DNA of 39,781 bases from Mycolicibacter arupensis (GCF_002086515.1 NZ_MVHH01000037.1:1-39781); one strand, 5' to 3'; positions 16,726-25,115 are shown, counted from the first letter of the stretch. The notes: generated by a model from the letters alone, not told the origin. Numbers and translations: made by a program.

Positions 16726-18837
16726 CTAGATCCGTATCAACCTGACGGTGATGCTGGAGGCGTCGCCGTTGGATCCGATGGTCAGCAGTGGGGAATTGGG
16801 TGCTGAGGTGACGGTTCCTCCGGTGATCTCCACCATGTAGCCGTTGGGGTAGTGGTTGGCGGGCACGGCGATGGTGGTTTCCGAGCCTGCGCCGAATATG
16901 CCGGAGCCGTCGGCGCGGTCGGTGGTGTAGCTGAAGGTGAACTCGCCGTTGTTGAAGGAGATGCCGGTCGGGATGCCGGAGATCGCCTGGGGGTAGGGCT
17001 GGGCCAGGAGGTCGAGTTTGTCCCAGTTGACGTTGTCGCCGACCGGGGGCAGGTTGGTGTCGTAGACCAGTGCCTGGTCCTCCGGTGACGTGCTGGTGAT
17101 GTCCTTGCCGGTATAGGCCCACTCGGTCCAACCGAACAGATACCGGTTCGCCGCCTCCAGGCTGGCCCCGATGGTCGGAAGATTGTTGGTGGCGCCGAAT
17201 TCGCTCAAGAACGCCGGGATGTTGTGCTCCTGCGCGTAGTCGTAGGCGAAGCCGAACACGGCGTCGGCGTTCCAGTCGCACCCGAAGCTCAGGCTGGAGA
17301 TGATCGCGTTCACCATGCAGTAGTGATGGAAGGAGTAGGCGGTGTTCGGGTCCTCCACCTCGCCGAGGTGGGTTCGGACCGGCAGCGAGGCCTCCAAGGT
17401 GGTCGGTCCGAAGAAGACCGTCTTGTTCGGGTCGACCGAGCGGATGGAATCGGTGATCTGGTTGTAGAACGGGGTCAGCTGCTGGGCGTCGAAGTAGGGG
17501 TTGCCCAACAGGCTTCCCAGCCAGTGCGATCCGGCCCAGGGCTCGTTGATGATCTCGTAGCCGGCAACGGTCTCGTTGCCCTTGAAGTAGTTGGCGACTT
17601 CCTGCCACATCATTCCATAGTGGTTCTGGACGCCGATTCCATCGGAGGCCTGGGTGTTGGCCCAGAACGCATCCCAGGCGTAGTTCTGGGCCGGGCTGAC
17701 GAAGTAGGTGCCCGGGAACCCCGCGTCGATGTTGGGTAGGCCGCCGGTGAACGTGGCCCAATCCGGTGCACCGTCACCGCCGAAATAGCCGCCGTAGAGG
17801 TCTTGGTGCATGTCGAGGATGACCATGATGTTGTGGCGGCCCAGCATGTCGACGGTGTTCTCGATGGAGGCCAGGTAGTTGTAGTCGATGACGCCGGGTT
17901 GCGGTTGGACGCCGGCCCAGATGACGCCCAGGCGGACGACGTTGAAGCCGTTGGCGGCCAGGAAGGCGGCGTCCTTCTCGCCGAAGCCGTCGGCGGAGGG
18001 CTCATACGGGGGGATCTTGTAGACCTGGTTGAGTCCACGCAACATCACGACCTGGCCGTCACTGTTGGTGAAATAGCCGTTGGAGACCTCGACCGGTGGG
18101 GCCACCGTTCCGGTGTAGCCGTCGGGAAGGGAGCCGAAGCTGCCGTTGTCGCCGTGAACGCCGTCGAGCAGTCCGGCGGTTCCGCCGACGCCGCCAAGGG
18201 CAGGCAGCCCGGCCGCGGTGGGGCCGTCACCGGCGTCACCGCCTGCGCCGCCGTTGCCGAAGAGCCAGCCGGCGGCTCCGCCGTCGCCGCCCGCGGCACC
18301 TGCGCCGCCGTCTCCGCCTGCGCCGCCGTTGCCGAGGATTCCCAGGGCGGCGCCGCCGGCGCCGCCGGCGACACCGTCGGTGGTGCTGTCCCAGCCTGCG
18401 CCGCCGTTGCCGAAGATCCAGCCGCCTGCGCCGCCGTTGGGGTTGTCTTCGGTGCCGTCGGCGCCGTTGCCGATCACGGTGGAGCCGAACAGCTGGTTGA
18501 TGAAGCCGTTGACCTGGCCGCCGATTTCGCTGTCGATCCACTTCTCGGCCAGGCTGTAGAGCCCGGCGTAGGGGTCGAAGCTCAAGGAGAAGGCCGAGCC
18601 GGGCTCGGCCAGTGCGGTGAGCGCGGCGTTCCAGTGGTCGGCGGACAAGAAGGTGTCCCATGCCGAGCTGTCCACCACGGCTTGGCTGTCCAGTTCGCCG
18701 GCCGTGAACGGCGCGAACAGCGCCTCCATCATGTCTTCGAGATCGGCGTGAGCCGGCGCGGTCATGGGAGCGATCGCCATGAACGCGGCGATACCGACAA
18801 TTTTGGTGCCCACAACCTTGCTGCGGTGACGAGACAT
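16726..18837 (-). CDS. Secreted GH5 endoglycoceramidase-like hydrolase with PGRS-like linker (copy B)
   Basis: This is a 703-residue paralogue of the gene just downstream, with the same layout: signal peptide 1-31 ending PAHA, N-terminal module, PGRS-like linker (about 120-238), GH5 catalytic domain and C-terminal beta-rich domain. Its catalytic glutamates are Glu432 in INEPWAG and Glu546 in LSEFGATNN. ATG 18837 has AGAAGGG 9 nt upstream. The linker, the start of the catalytic domain and the last 125 residues are almost the same as copy A, while the middle of the catalytic domain differs at many positions (for example MLGRHNIMVILD against ILGRYNIQVVLD). Only 107 nt separate the pair, and no terminator was seen there, so they may be co-transcribed with B first. 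Secreted or surface-bound action on host or environmental glycans is inferred. Confidence 0.88.
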   Translation of the reverse strand: MSRHRSKVVGTKIVGIAAFMAIAPMTAPAHADLEDMMEALFAPFTAGELDSQAVVDSSAWDTFLSADHWNAALTALAEPGSAFSLSFDPYAGLYSLAEKWIDSEIGGQVNGFINQLFGSTVIGNGADGTEDNPNGGAGGWIFGNGGAGWDSTTDGVAGGAGGAALGILGNGGAGGDGGAGAAGGDGGAAGWLFGNGGAGGDAGDGPTAAGLPALGGVGGTAGLLDGVHGDNGSFGSLPDGYTGTVAPPVEVSNGYFTNSDGQVVMLRGLNQVYKIPPYEPSADGFGEKDAAFLAANGFNVVRLGVIWAGVQPQPGVIDYNYLASIENTVDMLGRHNIMVILDMHQDLYGGYFGGDGAPDWATFTGGLPNIDAGFPGTYFVSPAQNYAWDAFWANTQASDGIGVQNHYGMMWQEVANYFKGNETVAGYEIINEPWAGSHWLGSLLGNPYFDAQQLTPFYNQITDSIRSVDPNKTVFFGPTTLEASLPVRTHLGEVEDPNTAYSFHHYCMVNAIISSLSFGCDWNADAVFGFAYDYAQEHNIPAFLSEFGATNNLPTIGASLEAANRYLFGWTEWAYTGKDITSTSPEDQALVYDTNLPPVGDNVNWDKLDLLAQPYPQAISGIPTGISFNNGEFTFSYTTDRADGSGIFGAGSETTIAVPANHYPNGYMVEITGGTVTSAPNSPLLTIGSNGDASSITVRLIRI
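18126..18480 (-). repeat. PGRS-like glycine-rich repeat region, copy B
   Basis: This is the second coding PGRS-like segment, made of GGAGG and NGGAGGD units, almost base-for-base the same as copy A at an offset of about 2255 nt. It is not a CRISPR array: units vary in length and stay in the coding frame. Confidence 0.85.
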
Positions 18838-19269
18838 CCCGGCAAACCCTTCTGCATGCCCCAATTCCTGAGGTGTAGCTAAGAAGGTAGACGGCGTGCT
18901 GAGCGGCGCGCAAGGTTCCCGTGCAACTGGGGACGCTTTACGGCCGCTAACGGATACCGATCAGCATTGGGTTGCCGCGCGAACCCACTGTCGGCGGGCG
19001 TCGGTCTGTGCGGCCTCGGCGGCCGCAGCACGCAACCGGCGGACAAGTCGCTGGCGGGCGATGTGGCCTGCCCTTATCTCGGTCGGTGGATACGTCGTTG
19101 TCTTCATGTGGTTACCCCCTGCAGGTCACGCAACGAGAACTGCAGTACCCGACCGCCACGCGGCGGTCAGTGCACACCAGGGTCAACGCCGACGGCCGCT
19201 AGTTGTATCCCGTTTCAGCCCGGATAAAACGTGACAGTGCGCACGGGCCACCCATTGCTGTGGTGGGCG
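18838..19269. other. Gene-poor stretch between GH5 copy B and the LLM oxidoreductase
   Basis: This 432-nt stretch has no long supported gene. It should hold the promoter of the GH5 pair near 18840-18900 (none recognised with confidence) and contains one candidate small gene, annotated separately at 18961-19107. No tRNA, transposon end or intrinsic terminator was seen. Confidence 0.5.
18961..19107 (-). CDS. Candidate small basic protein (48 aa)
   Basis: This is a short uninterrupted ORF with ATG at 19107. An AGGGGG ribosome-binding sequence lies 7 nt upstream, which is better than for many larger genes here. The peptide starts MKTTTYPPTEIRAGHIARQR and continues with an Arg/Ala-rich probable helix (LVRRLRAAAAEAAQ), ending in WVRAATQC. 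It has no signal peptide or membrane segment. Its mass of positive charge suggests nucleic-acid or membrane-surface contact, but no family was recognised. It lies on the same strand as the GH5 pair and the LLM gene, 123 nt before GH5 copy B, so it could be the first gene of a transcript with them. It is called on the ribosome-binding site and composition only. Confidence 0.42.
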   Translation of the reverse strand: MKTTTYPPTEIRAGHIARQRLVRRLRAAAAEAAQTDARRQWVRAATQC

Positions 19270-20142
19270 TCACCCCGCCTTGGCGATCACGTGCTCGGCG
19301 AACCGTTCCAGGTTGCGGATCTTGGTGTCCAAGGGCTCGGTGTCGGGGCCGAGGATGTAGGGCACCCGGAAGCCCACGATGACATCGGTGACGCCCTTGT
19401 CTTCCAGGCGCTTGATGCCGTCGAGCGTGAACCCGTCAACCGAGATGACGTGGATCTCGAACGGGTCGCCGGCGCGGCCCTGTTCCTCGCGGAGCTGCTG
19501 GAGCCGGGCGATGAGCCCATCGAGTTCGGCCGGATCGCCACCGCCGTGCATCCAGCCGTCGTGACGCGCCGCGCGACGCAGGGCGGCATCGGCGTGGCCG
19601 CCGATCAGGATCGGGATCGGCTGTGACGGAGCGGGGGCCATCTTGGTTTTGGGGATGTCATAGAACTCGCCGTGGAACTCGAAGTAGTCGCCGGTGGTCA
19701 GGCCCTGGATGATCTCGATGCACTCGTCCATTCGCTTGCCGCGCCGGGCGAACGGCACGCCCATCAACTCGTAGTCCTCCGGCCACGGGCTGGTACCCAC
19801 GCCCAGGGCAAGCCGGTTGTTGATCATCGCGGCCAGTGACCCGGCCTGCTTGGCCACCAGTGCCGGCGGGCGAATCGGCAGCTTGACCACGAACGGGGTG
19901 AACCGCAGGGTGCTGGTGACCGCTCCCAGGGCGGCGATCAACACAAAGGTCTCGATGAAGGCCTTGCCGTCGAGGAATTCCCGGTTGCCGTCGGGGGTGT
20001 AGGGGTATTTCGAGTCCGATTCGAACGGGTAGGCGATGCTGTCGGGGATCGTCATGCTGTGGTAGCCGGCAGCCTCGGCGGCCTTGGCGAGCGGAATGTA
20101 GTAGCTCGGGTCGGTCATCGCTTCGGCGTAGGTGAACCGCAC
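19270..20142 (-). CDS. LLM-class F420-dependent oxidoreductase
   Basis: This is a luciferase-like (beta/alpha)8-barrel flavin or F420 oxidoreductase of 290 residues. Family features include the N-terminal MRFTYAEAM strand, the VTSTLRFTPFV strand, LALGVGTSPWPEDYELMGVPFARRGKRMDE (the typical GxGxxxxEyxxxGvpf..R..r.dE signature), FHGEFYDIP, and PIPILIGGHADAALRRAARHDGW near the phosphate-binding end. The GTG start at 20142 is supported by GAGGAG about 5 nt upstream. In mycobacteria such proteins usually use coenzyme F420. By recall it corresponds to Rv0940c and keeps its place downstream of the ligD/FAH block. The substrate is unknown. The gene is followed on the same strand by the candidate small gene and the GH5 pair. 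Confidence 0.92.
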   Translation of the reverse strand: MRFTYAEAMTDPSYYIPLAKAAEAAGYHSMTIPDSIAYPFESDSKYPYTPDGNREFLDGKAFIETFVLIAALGAVTSTLRFTPFVVKLPIRPPALVAKQAGSLAAMINNRLALGVGTSPWPEDYELMGVPFARRGKRMDECIEIIQGLTTGDYFEFHGEFYDIPKTKMAPAPSQPIPILIGGHADAALRRAARHDGWMHGGGDPAELDGLIARLQQLREEQGRAGDPFEIHVISVDGFTLDGIKRLEDKGVTDVIVGFRVPYILGPDTEPLDTKIRNLERFAEHVIAKAG

Positions 20143-20224
20143 GTGGTCTCCTCGGTCTCGGTTGGTGTAGGCGCTGTTCTCTGCATAGCAGACTCAACGG
20201 ACCGAACCGTGCGGGGGACGGTGA

Positions 20225-20941
20225 TCAGCTCCGAGGCGGCATGGCGACTTCGACGGTGTCCAGCGGGAACGGGGGGTAGCCGGCGGCGCCGATCACCGTC
20301 AGTGAGCCCCATGGCGTCCGCTCGGCGATGCGGCCCAAGGCGGTGTGCTCGCCGATCCGGATGCTGACCTTCGCCCCGGTCACACCGTTGCCCGGAAGGT
20401 CAGCGAAAAACATTCCTTGCCAATGGTATTGACCGTCGATGGGGTCGAAGTGTCCGGTCAGGCGTACGCGAGTCGGGTAGTCCTGGTCCTGGTGGGTGAG
20501 AACAGCCGGACCGTCGTAGGTCTCGTCCTCGACGGCGACCGAACCGGTGAGATAGAACCGTGAGATCCCCCGGGTCGGCAGCAGCGGGTGCACCCGCAGC
20601 CGGGGCGCGCGGGATTCGATGCGACTGGCTCCGCTGCGCCGCACGCCGTCCAGCAGCTTGGCCACGTAGCGAGCCTGCCGGCGGGTGTGCGGGCCGGGTA
20701 TCTGGAACCGGTTGGGGATTCCGTGCCGGGCCACGACGGCGTCGGTGGAGTCCGCGGTGCTGATCAGCGTGCGGGCGGTCAATTGTTCGCCGTCGGCGGT
20801 GGTCACCGCCCAGGTATCGGTGCCGCTGTCGAAGCGGGCGGACGCCGTCGCCGGATCGACGGCGCGGGCGCCGGGGAACACGCCGTGCAAGCGCGCGGCA
20901 TCGCCCAGTACCACGACCTCCAGGACGCCGGAGCCGCTCAC
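20225..20941 (-). CDS. DUF4873-domain protein with a flavin-monooxygenase-like N-terminal part
   Basis: This is a 238-residue protein starting at GTG 20941. Its first bases overlap the stop of the diiron oxygenase gene (GTGA), so translational coupling is expected. The C-terminal half (about 120-238), from YDGPAVL through HFDPIDGQYHWQGMFFADLP to GYPPFPLDTVEVAM, is recognised as DUF4873. That domain in actinobacteria is often attached to FAD-dependent monooxygenases. The N-terminal 110 residues (LEVVVLGDAARLHGVFPG, WAVTTADGEQLTARTLISTAD) look like a shortened, degraded piece of such a monooxygenase, without an intact GxGxxG. It probably acts with the AurF-type enzyme. A long in-frame extension to 21688 exists but overlaps that gene and is not real. 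Confidence 0.72.
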   Translation of the reverse strand: MSGSGVLEVVVLGDAARLHGVFPGARAVDPATASARFDSGTDTWAVTTADGEQLTARTLISTADSTDAVVARHGIPNRFQIPGPHTRRQARYVAKLLDGVRRSGASRIESRAPRLRVHPLLPTRGISRFYLTGSVAVEDETYDGPAVLTHQDQDYPTRVRLTGHFDPIDGQYHWQGMFFADLPGNGVTGAKVSIRIGEHTALGRIAERTPWGSLTVIGAAGYPPFPLDTVEVAMPPRS

Positions 20942-21840
20942 AGGAACCCGGCCCGCCGCCACATTCTCCGGGCCAGTGTGCCCATCAGTCCGACTTCCTC
21001 GAAAAACGCTGCCAGCGGAGCGAACGAGGCACGTGATGCCGCGTGAAAGTGCGGGTTGGTGCGTGCCGCGCGACGTGCAGCGCGACCGTCCAGCCCGACC
21101 CGGTTGTAGACGACGGGCAAGGTGAACAGGTGGCGATAGAAGGGGCCGCCGACGCCCTGCAGGTTGGCCAACATGAGGCGGCGGTAGCGGGGCATCGCCG
21201 GGACGCTGCGCCGCAGCCCGTCGCGGGCGTATTGAATATGCCGGGCCTCTTCGGTGACATGAATGCGCATGACCCGCCGGACGATCGGCTGTAGGTCCTC
21301 CTCGTCGAGGATCTGACGCTGCAGCGCGTCGAAGATCTCCTCGCCGACCAGCGCAGCTCCCCACAGGATGGGGCCGCGGAACAGGAACGGCAGTGCATTG
21401 ATGACCATGCGCTGGTGCAGTCGCGGGCGCACCGGGACCCCGCCGATTCGGTCGATGGTCTTGCCGAACATCAGCATGTGGCGGGTCTCGTCGCCCAATT
21501 CGGTCAAGGAGTAGTGGGTGGTGCGTGCGGTGGGGTTCTTGTGCATCATGTCGCGCAGCAGCGCCTGGTTGAGGATGTTCTCGAACCAGATACCGGCCGA
21601 CAGGACGTTGACCAGCTCCTGGCGCGACATTTCGATCTGCTGTTCGCGGGTCATCGCCTCCCACAGGGGAGTGCCGTAGAGGGTGCACATGCGGGGCGGG
21701 AGGAAGAACATGTCCTGCTCCAGCGGTGCGCTCCAGTCGATGTCGACGACGGGTTCGTAAGACTTTTTCACCGAGCCCTTCAGCAGGCGCTCGGCGAATT
21801 CCTCGCGGGTCGGTTCGCTGCGTCGCACCGCAGTGGTCAT
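20938..21840 (-). CDS. AurF-family diiron oxygenase
   Basis: This is a 300-residue non-haem diiron protein of the p-aminobenzoate N-oxygenase (AurF) family. It is mostly helical and has the expected carboxylate/histidine ligand pattern: Glu in WFENILNQ, the pair in DETRHMLMFG, Glu in VGEEIFDALQ, and the TEEARHIQYARDG helix. Members oxidise amines or hydroxylate substrates with O2; the substrate here is unknown. ATG 21840 has GAAGGG 8 nt upstream and a strong sigma-A-type promoter ahead. The gene is translationally coupled to the DUF4873 gene and divergent from a LAL regulator that may control it. The locus lies where M. tuberculosis has Rv0941c-Rv0943c (by recall, including a monooxygenase), so it may be a replacement or rearranged version. 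Confidence 0.88.
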   Translation of the reverse strand: MTTAVRRSEPTREEFAERLLKGSVKKSYEPVVDIDWSAPLEQDMFFLPPRMCTLYGTPLWEAMTREQQIEMSRQELVNVLSAGIWFENILNQALLRDMMHKNPTARTTHYSLTELGDETRHMLMFGKTIDRIGGVPVRPRLHQRMVINALPFLFRGPILWGAALVGEEIFDALQRQILDEEDLQPIVRRVMRIHVTEEARHIQYARDGLRRSVPAMPRYRRLMLANLQGVGGPFYRHLFTLPVVYNRVGLDGRAARRAARTNPHFHAASRASFAPLAAFFEEVGLMGTLARRMWRRAGFL

Positions 21841-21869
21841 GACGGAATCCCTTCTCCCTCGGACTTCAC

Positions 21870-21898
21870 AAGTTAGAAGTCACGGAAAGACATGTCAA
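21870..21898 (-). promoter_or_regulatory. Sigma-A-type promoter of the AurF/DUF4873 operon
   Basis: The minus strand reads TTGACA-N17-TAACTT, a perfect -35 with ideal spacing and a TANNNT-type -10, about 30 nt before the AurF ATG. An imperfect inverted repeat ACTTC-N8-GAAGT (21863-21880) covers the -10 and could be an operator. Confidence 0.6.
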
Positions 21899-21999
21899 TA
21901 CCGTCGGTACCGGATACCGGCGGTTCGTATCATGGGCTGAGCCGGTGGGCCGCTGTCGGTCGAGTCGCGATCCGTATCGACCGGTGACCTGGGGAAACC

Positions 22000-24807
22000 A
22001 TGACTGAACTGGGAATTCCTGCCACAATTGTGGCCATGCGACCGGGGGGGCTGGCGGACCGAAAGGCTGAGGCCGCAGCCGTGCGTGCCTTCCTAGAGAC
22101 CGCCCTGACCGAGCCCGCGACCCTACTGGTCGAAGGTGAAGCCGGTATCGGCAAGTCCACGCTGCTGTGGGACGCGGCCGCGGCCGCCACCGATCGGGGG
22201 TACCGCGTGCTCTCGGCGGCGGGCGCTCCGACCGAGGTGCGCTACGCCTACGCCGCAGTGGCAGACCTGCTCGGTGGTGTCGATGCCGCCGTCCTGGCGG
22301 CGTTGCCCGACCAGCAGCGTGCGGCCATCGATCGGGTCCTGCTCGGCGGTGCCGACGGCCCGGCAAGCGACGAGCGCGTGCTTGCCACCGCATTCCTCGA
22401 AGTGATCCGGGGGATGAGTGCGGTTGCGCCGGTATTGCTCTGCGTCGACGATGCCCAGTGGTTGGACATGTCCAGCCAGATGGTCATCGGATTCGCCCAG
22501 CGACGGCTCACCGGCCGGGCGGGGATGATGCTCACCGTCCGGACCGGAACTTCCGCTGCGCCGGAACTGAACTGGCTTAAGCCCGCGCGGCCGGGATCGC
22601 TGACCAGGTTGCGGGTCACGCCACTGACTCTGGGTGGCGTGCACACGCTGATCTCGGCGCGGCTCGGACACACCCTGCCCCGGCCTTCGATCACCCGGAT
22701 ACATGAAACCAGCGGCGGGAACCCGTTTTACGCGCTGGAATTGGCGCGGTTCATCGATGAGGACCCCGCCCGAGCGGCGGTTGGTCTGCCCGACGCGTTG
22801 GTCGGGCTGGTGCGCGACCGGATCGGGCACGCCGATCCCGAGACCGGTGCCGTGCTGCTGGCCACCGCCTGTGCTGCGCAGCCGACCGTCGAACGGGTGA
22901 GCCAGGCGACCGGAATCAGCCCAGAGCGAGTAGTCGAATTGGCTGAAGCCGAGCCGGCACACGGGGTCATCGAATTGGACGGCAGCCGGCTGCAGTTCCG
23001 TCACCCGCTGTTCGCCACCGGCGTTTCCGCCTCGGCGGGCCCGGCAGCGCAGCGGGCGATGCATCGCCGGCTCGCCGACACCGTCGAGGAACCCGAGCTG
23101 GCCGCCCGCCACCTGGCCCTGGCGGCCACCACTGCTGACCCCGACGTGCTCCAGGCGCTGGATGGAGCAATCGCGGCCACCCGGGCACGAGGCGCTCCGG
23201 CGGTGGCCGCCGAATTGATCGAACTGGCCATGAACCTCGGCGACGACAACCCGGTCCGTCGAATTCAAGCCGCCGAGCAGCATTTCCGTTCCGGTGAGAT
23301 GGCCCGAGCGCGCTCGCATCTGCGGCCCGTTCTCGATGATCTCCCGTCCGGAAACCCGTTGCGATGCATGGCGTTGATGCTCCTTGCTGCTGTCACCGGC
23401 TACGGCGAAAATCTGGTGAACGCCGCTGAACTTCTCACTCAGGCGGTAGATGAAGCCGCCGATCACCCCATTCTGCAGCTGCGAGCACGGCTGCTGCTCG
23501 TGCCGTTGGCTGGGTTGATCGGTGACCTCAAGAGGTCTGTCGATCTGGCGAATACCGCTGTGGAACAGGCCGAGAATTTGGATATCGCCGCGCTGCGCAG
23601 CCAAGCCCTGACGATTGCAGTGCATGTGCGCTACCTGTACGGCCTGGGAGTGGATCGCAAGACATTGCGCCAGGCGTCGGAGATCGAAGACCGAAGCAGT
23701 GGCGCGGCGGCCACCTTCCAGGCCAGTGCTGCCCTACCCGTAATGGCTGCGATGGCAGGCGAGGTGCAGCTGGGTCGTGACCAGATGCGTGTCATTCACC
23801 AGCGCTTCATTGCCCACGGGACTGAGATCGACACACTGTGGGCGGCCAATTACGTTGCCCTGTTCGATATGTGGCTGGGAGACCTGACAGCTGCGGCGGA
23901 CCTCGCCGAAGACAGTGTCCAGCGAGCTGAACAAATGGGCGGAAAGCACCTGCTCGTCCATGCCTGGTGCACTCAGGCGTCGGTCGCGGCCCTGCGTGGC
24001 GACGACGGCACCGCACGTAGCATCGCGACTGCAGCACTCGAGGTGGCGTCTGATACCGGTGCCGCGTTTCTGGTGGGGTCGGCGGCTACGGCACTGGGAT
24101 TTCTGGACGTGTCGCGGGGCGATTATGTGGCTGCCATCGCAGCTCTGGAGCCGTTGTTGTCCGGATTCGATCCCGACCATGACACCGAAATCATCACTGG
24201 CGGTTACCTCCCCGATGCTATCGAGGCGCTCACCGCGTTGGGACGTCTCGACGAGGCGGAACCGCTCATCATTGCGCTGGAGGCCAACGGTGCGCGGTTG
24301 GACCGACCGTGGATGCTGGCCGTGGGCGCTCGCGGCCGGAGTCATTGGCTGGTGGCGCGCGGTGAATTGGAGGCCGCCGAGCAGGCTGCCCTGGAAGCGC
24401 TGGTCCATCACGGGCGCCTGCCGATGCCGTTCGAGACCGCGCGCACGCAGCTGCTGCTGGGCCAGATCCAGCGTCGCCGTCGGCGCAAGCAGGCCGGCCA
24501 GGCCAGCGTGGGTGCCGCGCTGGCGACCTTCGAGCAGCTGGGGTCTGGGCTGTGGGCCCAGCGCGCCCGGGCCGAACTGGACCGGATGGCCGCGACGGGC
24601 CCTGGCTCTGGACTGACCACCGCCGAGCGGCGAGTCGCCGAACATGCGGCAGCGGGCTTGTCCAACAAACAGATCGCCGCGGAGTTGTTCATCGCCCCGA
24701 AAACCGTGGAGATGACGCTGAGCACCGTGTACCGCAAGTTGGGGATCCGGTCCCGCGCCGGGCTGTTTGCTGCCCTCAAAGCCGCAGATGTCCAGGGAAA
24801 ACCCTGA
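22000..24807 (+). CDS. LuxR-family LAL transcriptional regulator (intact)
   Basis: This is a 935-residue large ATP-binding regulator of the LuxR family. The N-terminal NTPase has Walker A GEAGIGKST (46-54) and Walker B PVLLCVDDAQWLD (about 144-156). A long middle region of Ala-rich helical (TPR-like) repeats spans about 350-860. The C-terminal LuxR helix-turn-helix occupies about 872-935 (LTTAERRVAEHAAAGLSNKQ, then IAPKTVEMTLSTVYRKLGI). ATG 22000 has GGGGA 4 nt upstream. It is divergent from the AurF operon with 159 nt between starts, suggesting local control, possibly ligand-triggered through the repeat region. It is similar in plan and length to the frameshifted regulator at 6625-9365 and serves as an internal reference for that gene. 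Confidence 0.93.
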   Translation: MTELGIPATIVAMRPGGLADRKAEAAAVRAFLETALTEPATLLVEGEAGIGKSTLLWDAAAAATDRGYRVLSAAGAPTEVRYAYAAVADLLGGVDAAVLAALPDQQRAAIDRVLLGGADGPASDERVLATAFLEVIRGMSAVAPVLLCVDDAQWLDMSSQMVIGFAQRRLTGRAGMMLTVRTGTSAAPELNWLKPARPGSLTRLRVTPLTLGGVHTLISARLGHTLPRPSITRIHETSGGNPFYALELARFIDEDPARAAVGLPDALVGLVRDRIGHADPETGAVLLATACAAQPTVERVSQATGISPERVVELAEAEPAHGVIELDGSRLQFRHPLFATGVSASAGPAAQRAMHRRLADTVEEPELAARHLALAATTADPDVLQALDGAIAATRARGAPAVAAELIELAMNLGDDNPVRRIQAAEQHFRSGEMARARSHLRPVLDDLPSGNPLRCMALMLLAAVTGYGENLVNAAELLTQAVDEAADHPILQLRARLLLVPLAGLIGDLKRSVDLANTAVEQAENLDIAALRSQALTIAVHVRYLYGLGVDRKTLRQASEIEDRSSGAAATFQASAALPVMAAMAGEVQLGRDQMRVIHQRFIAHGTEIDTLWAANYVALFDMWLGDLTAAADLAEDSVQRAEQMGGKHLLVHAWCTQASVAALRGDDGTARSIATAALEVASDTGAAFLVGSAATALGFLDVSRGDYVAAIAALEPLLSGFDPDHDTEIITGGYLPDAIEALTALGRLDEAEPLIIALEANGARLDRPWMLAVGARGRSHWLVARGELEAAEQAALEALVHHGRLPMPFETARTQLLLGQIQRRRRRKQAGQASVGAALATFEQLGSGLWAQRARAELDRMAATGPGSGLTTAERRVAEHAAAGLSNKQIAAELFIAPKTVEMTLSTVYRKLGIRSRAGLFAALKAADVQGKP

Positions 24808-24842
24808 TTCGCGCAGGGTGCGCAACCGGCTAGCGTCCAGGA

Positions 24843-25115
24843 ATGGGTGACGGTGAATCTGCGCGCCAATGCTTTCTGGTGGAGTGGTACCAACCCGGCC
24901 TGGCCGAATCAACCGTCGACGCAGCCATCGATCGGTTGGCTGCTGCGGCGGTCGGGCTCTGCGCAACCTTGATCGTGGCGGTGGCTGCGCCCGCCGACGA
25001 GACGCTCTTCGGCATCGTCGCCGCGGACTCCTCAGACATCGTGGTGGCGGCATGCCGCGAAGCTGGTTGGCACGTCGATCGGATCACTGCGGGAGTACGG
25101 GCCCATATCGGATGA
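24843..25115 (+). CDS. Small DUF4242-like (SCO4226-type) protein
   Basis: This is a 90-residue soluble protein, recognised by pattern as a DUF4242/SCO4226-like ferredoxin-fold protein. It shows the FLVEWYQPGL strand and turn, a helix DAAIDRLAAAA, the APADETLFGIVAADSSD strand, and the terminal helix AACREAGWHVDRI. Some members bind nickel, but the histidine-rich site is not obvious here, so no metal role is claimed. The ATG at 24843 lies 35 nt after the LAL regulator, and the gene may be read through from it. No signal peptide or membrane segment was seen. The family call rests on remembered sequence pattern only. Confidence 0.68.
   Translation: MGDGESARQCFLVEWYQPGLAESTVDAAIDRLAAAAVGLCATLIVAVAAPADETLFGIVAADSSDIVVAACREAGWHVDRITAGVRAHIG

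Noticed and set aside
14472..18837. GH5 proteins as true PE-PGRS proteins
   Set aside because: They have a cleavable signal peptide and no N-terminal PE domain; only the glycine-rich repeats are shared.
15113..18882. Very long plus-strand open frames antisense to the two GH5 genes (for example 15113-16681 and 17803-18882)
   Set aside because: They mirror the GC-rich glycine codons of the real genes, give low-complexity Val/Gly/Arg protein and match no family.
20942..21688. In-frame extension of the DUF4873 gene to 21688
   Set aside because: It overlaps the whole of the AurF gene and translates to Arg/Pro/His-rich sequence; the GTGA-coupled start at 20941 explains the gene.
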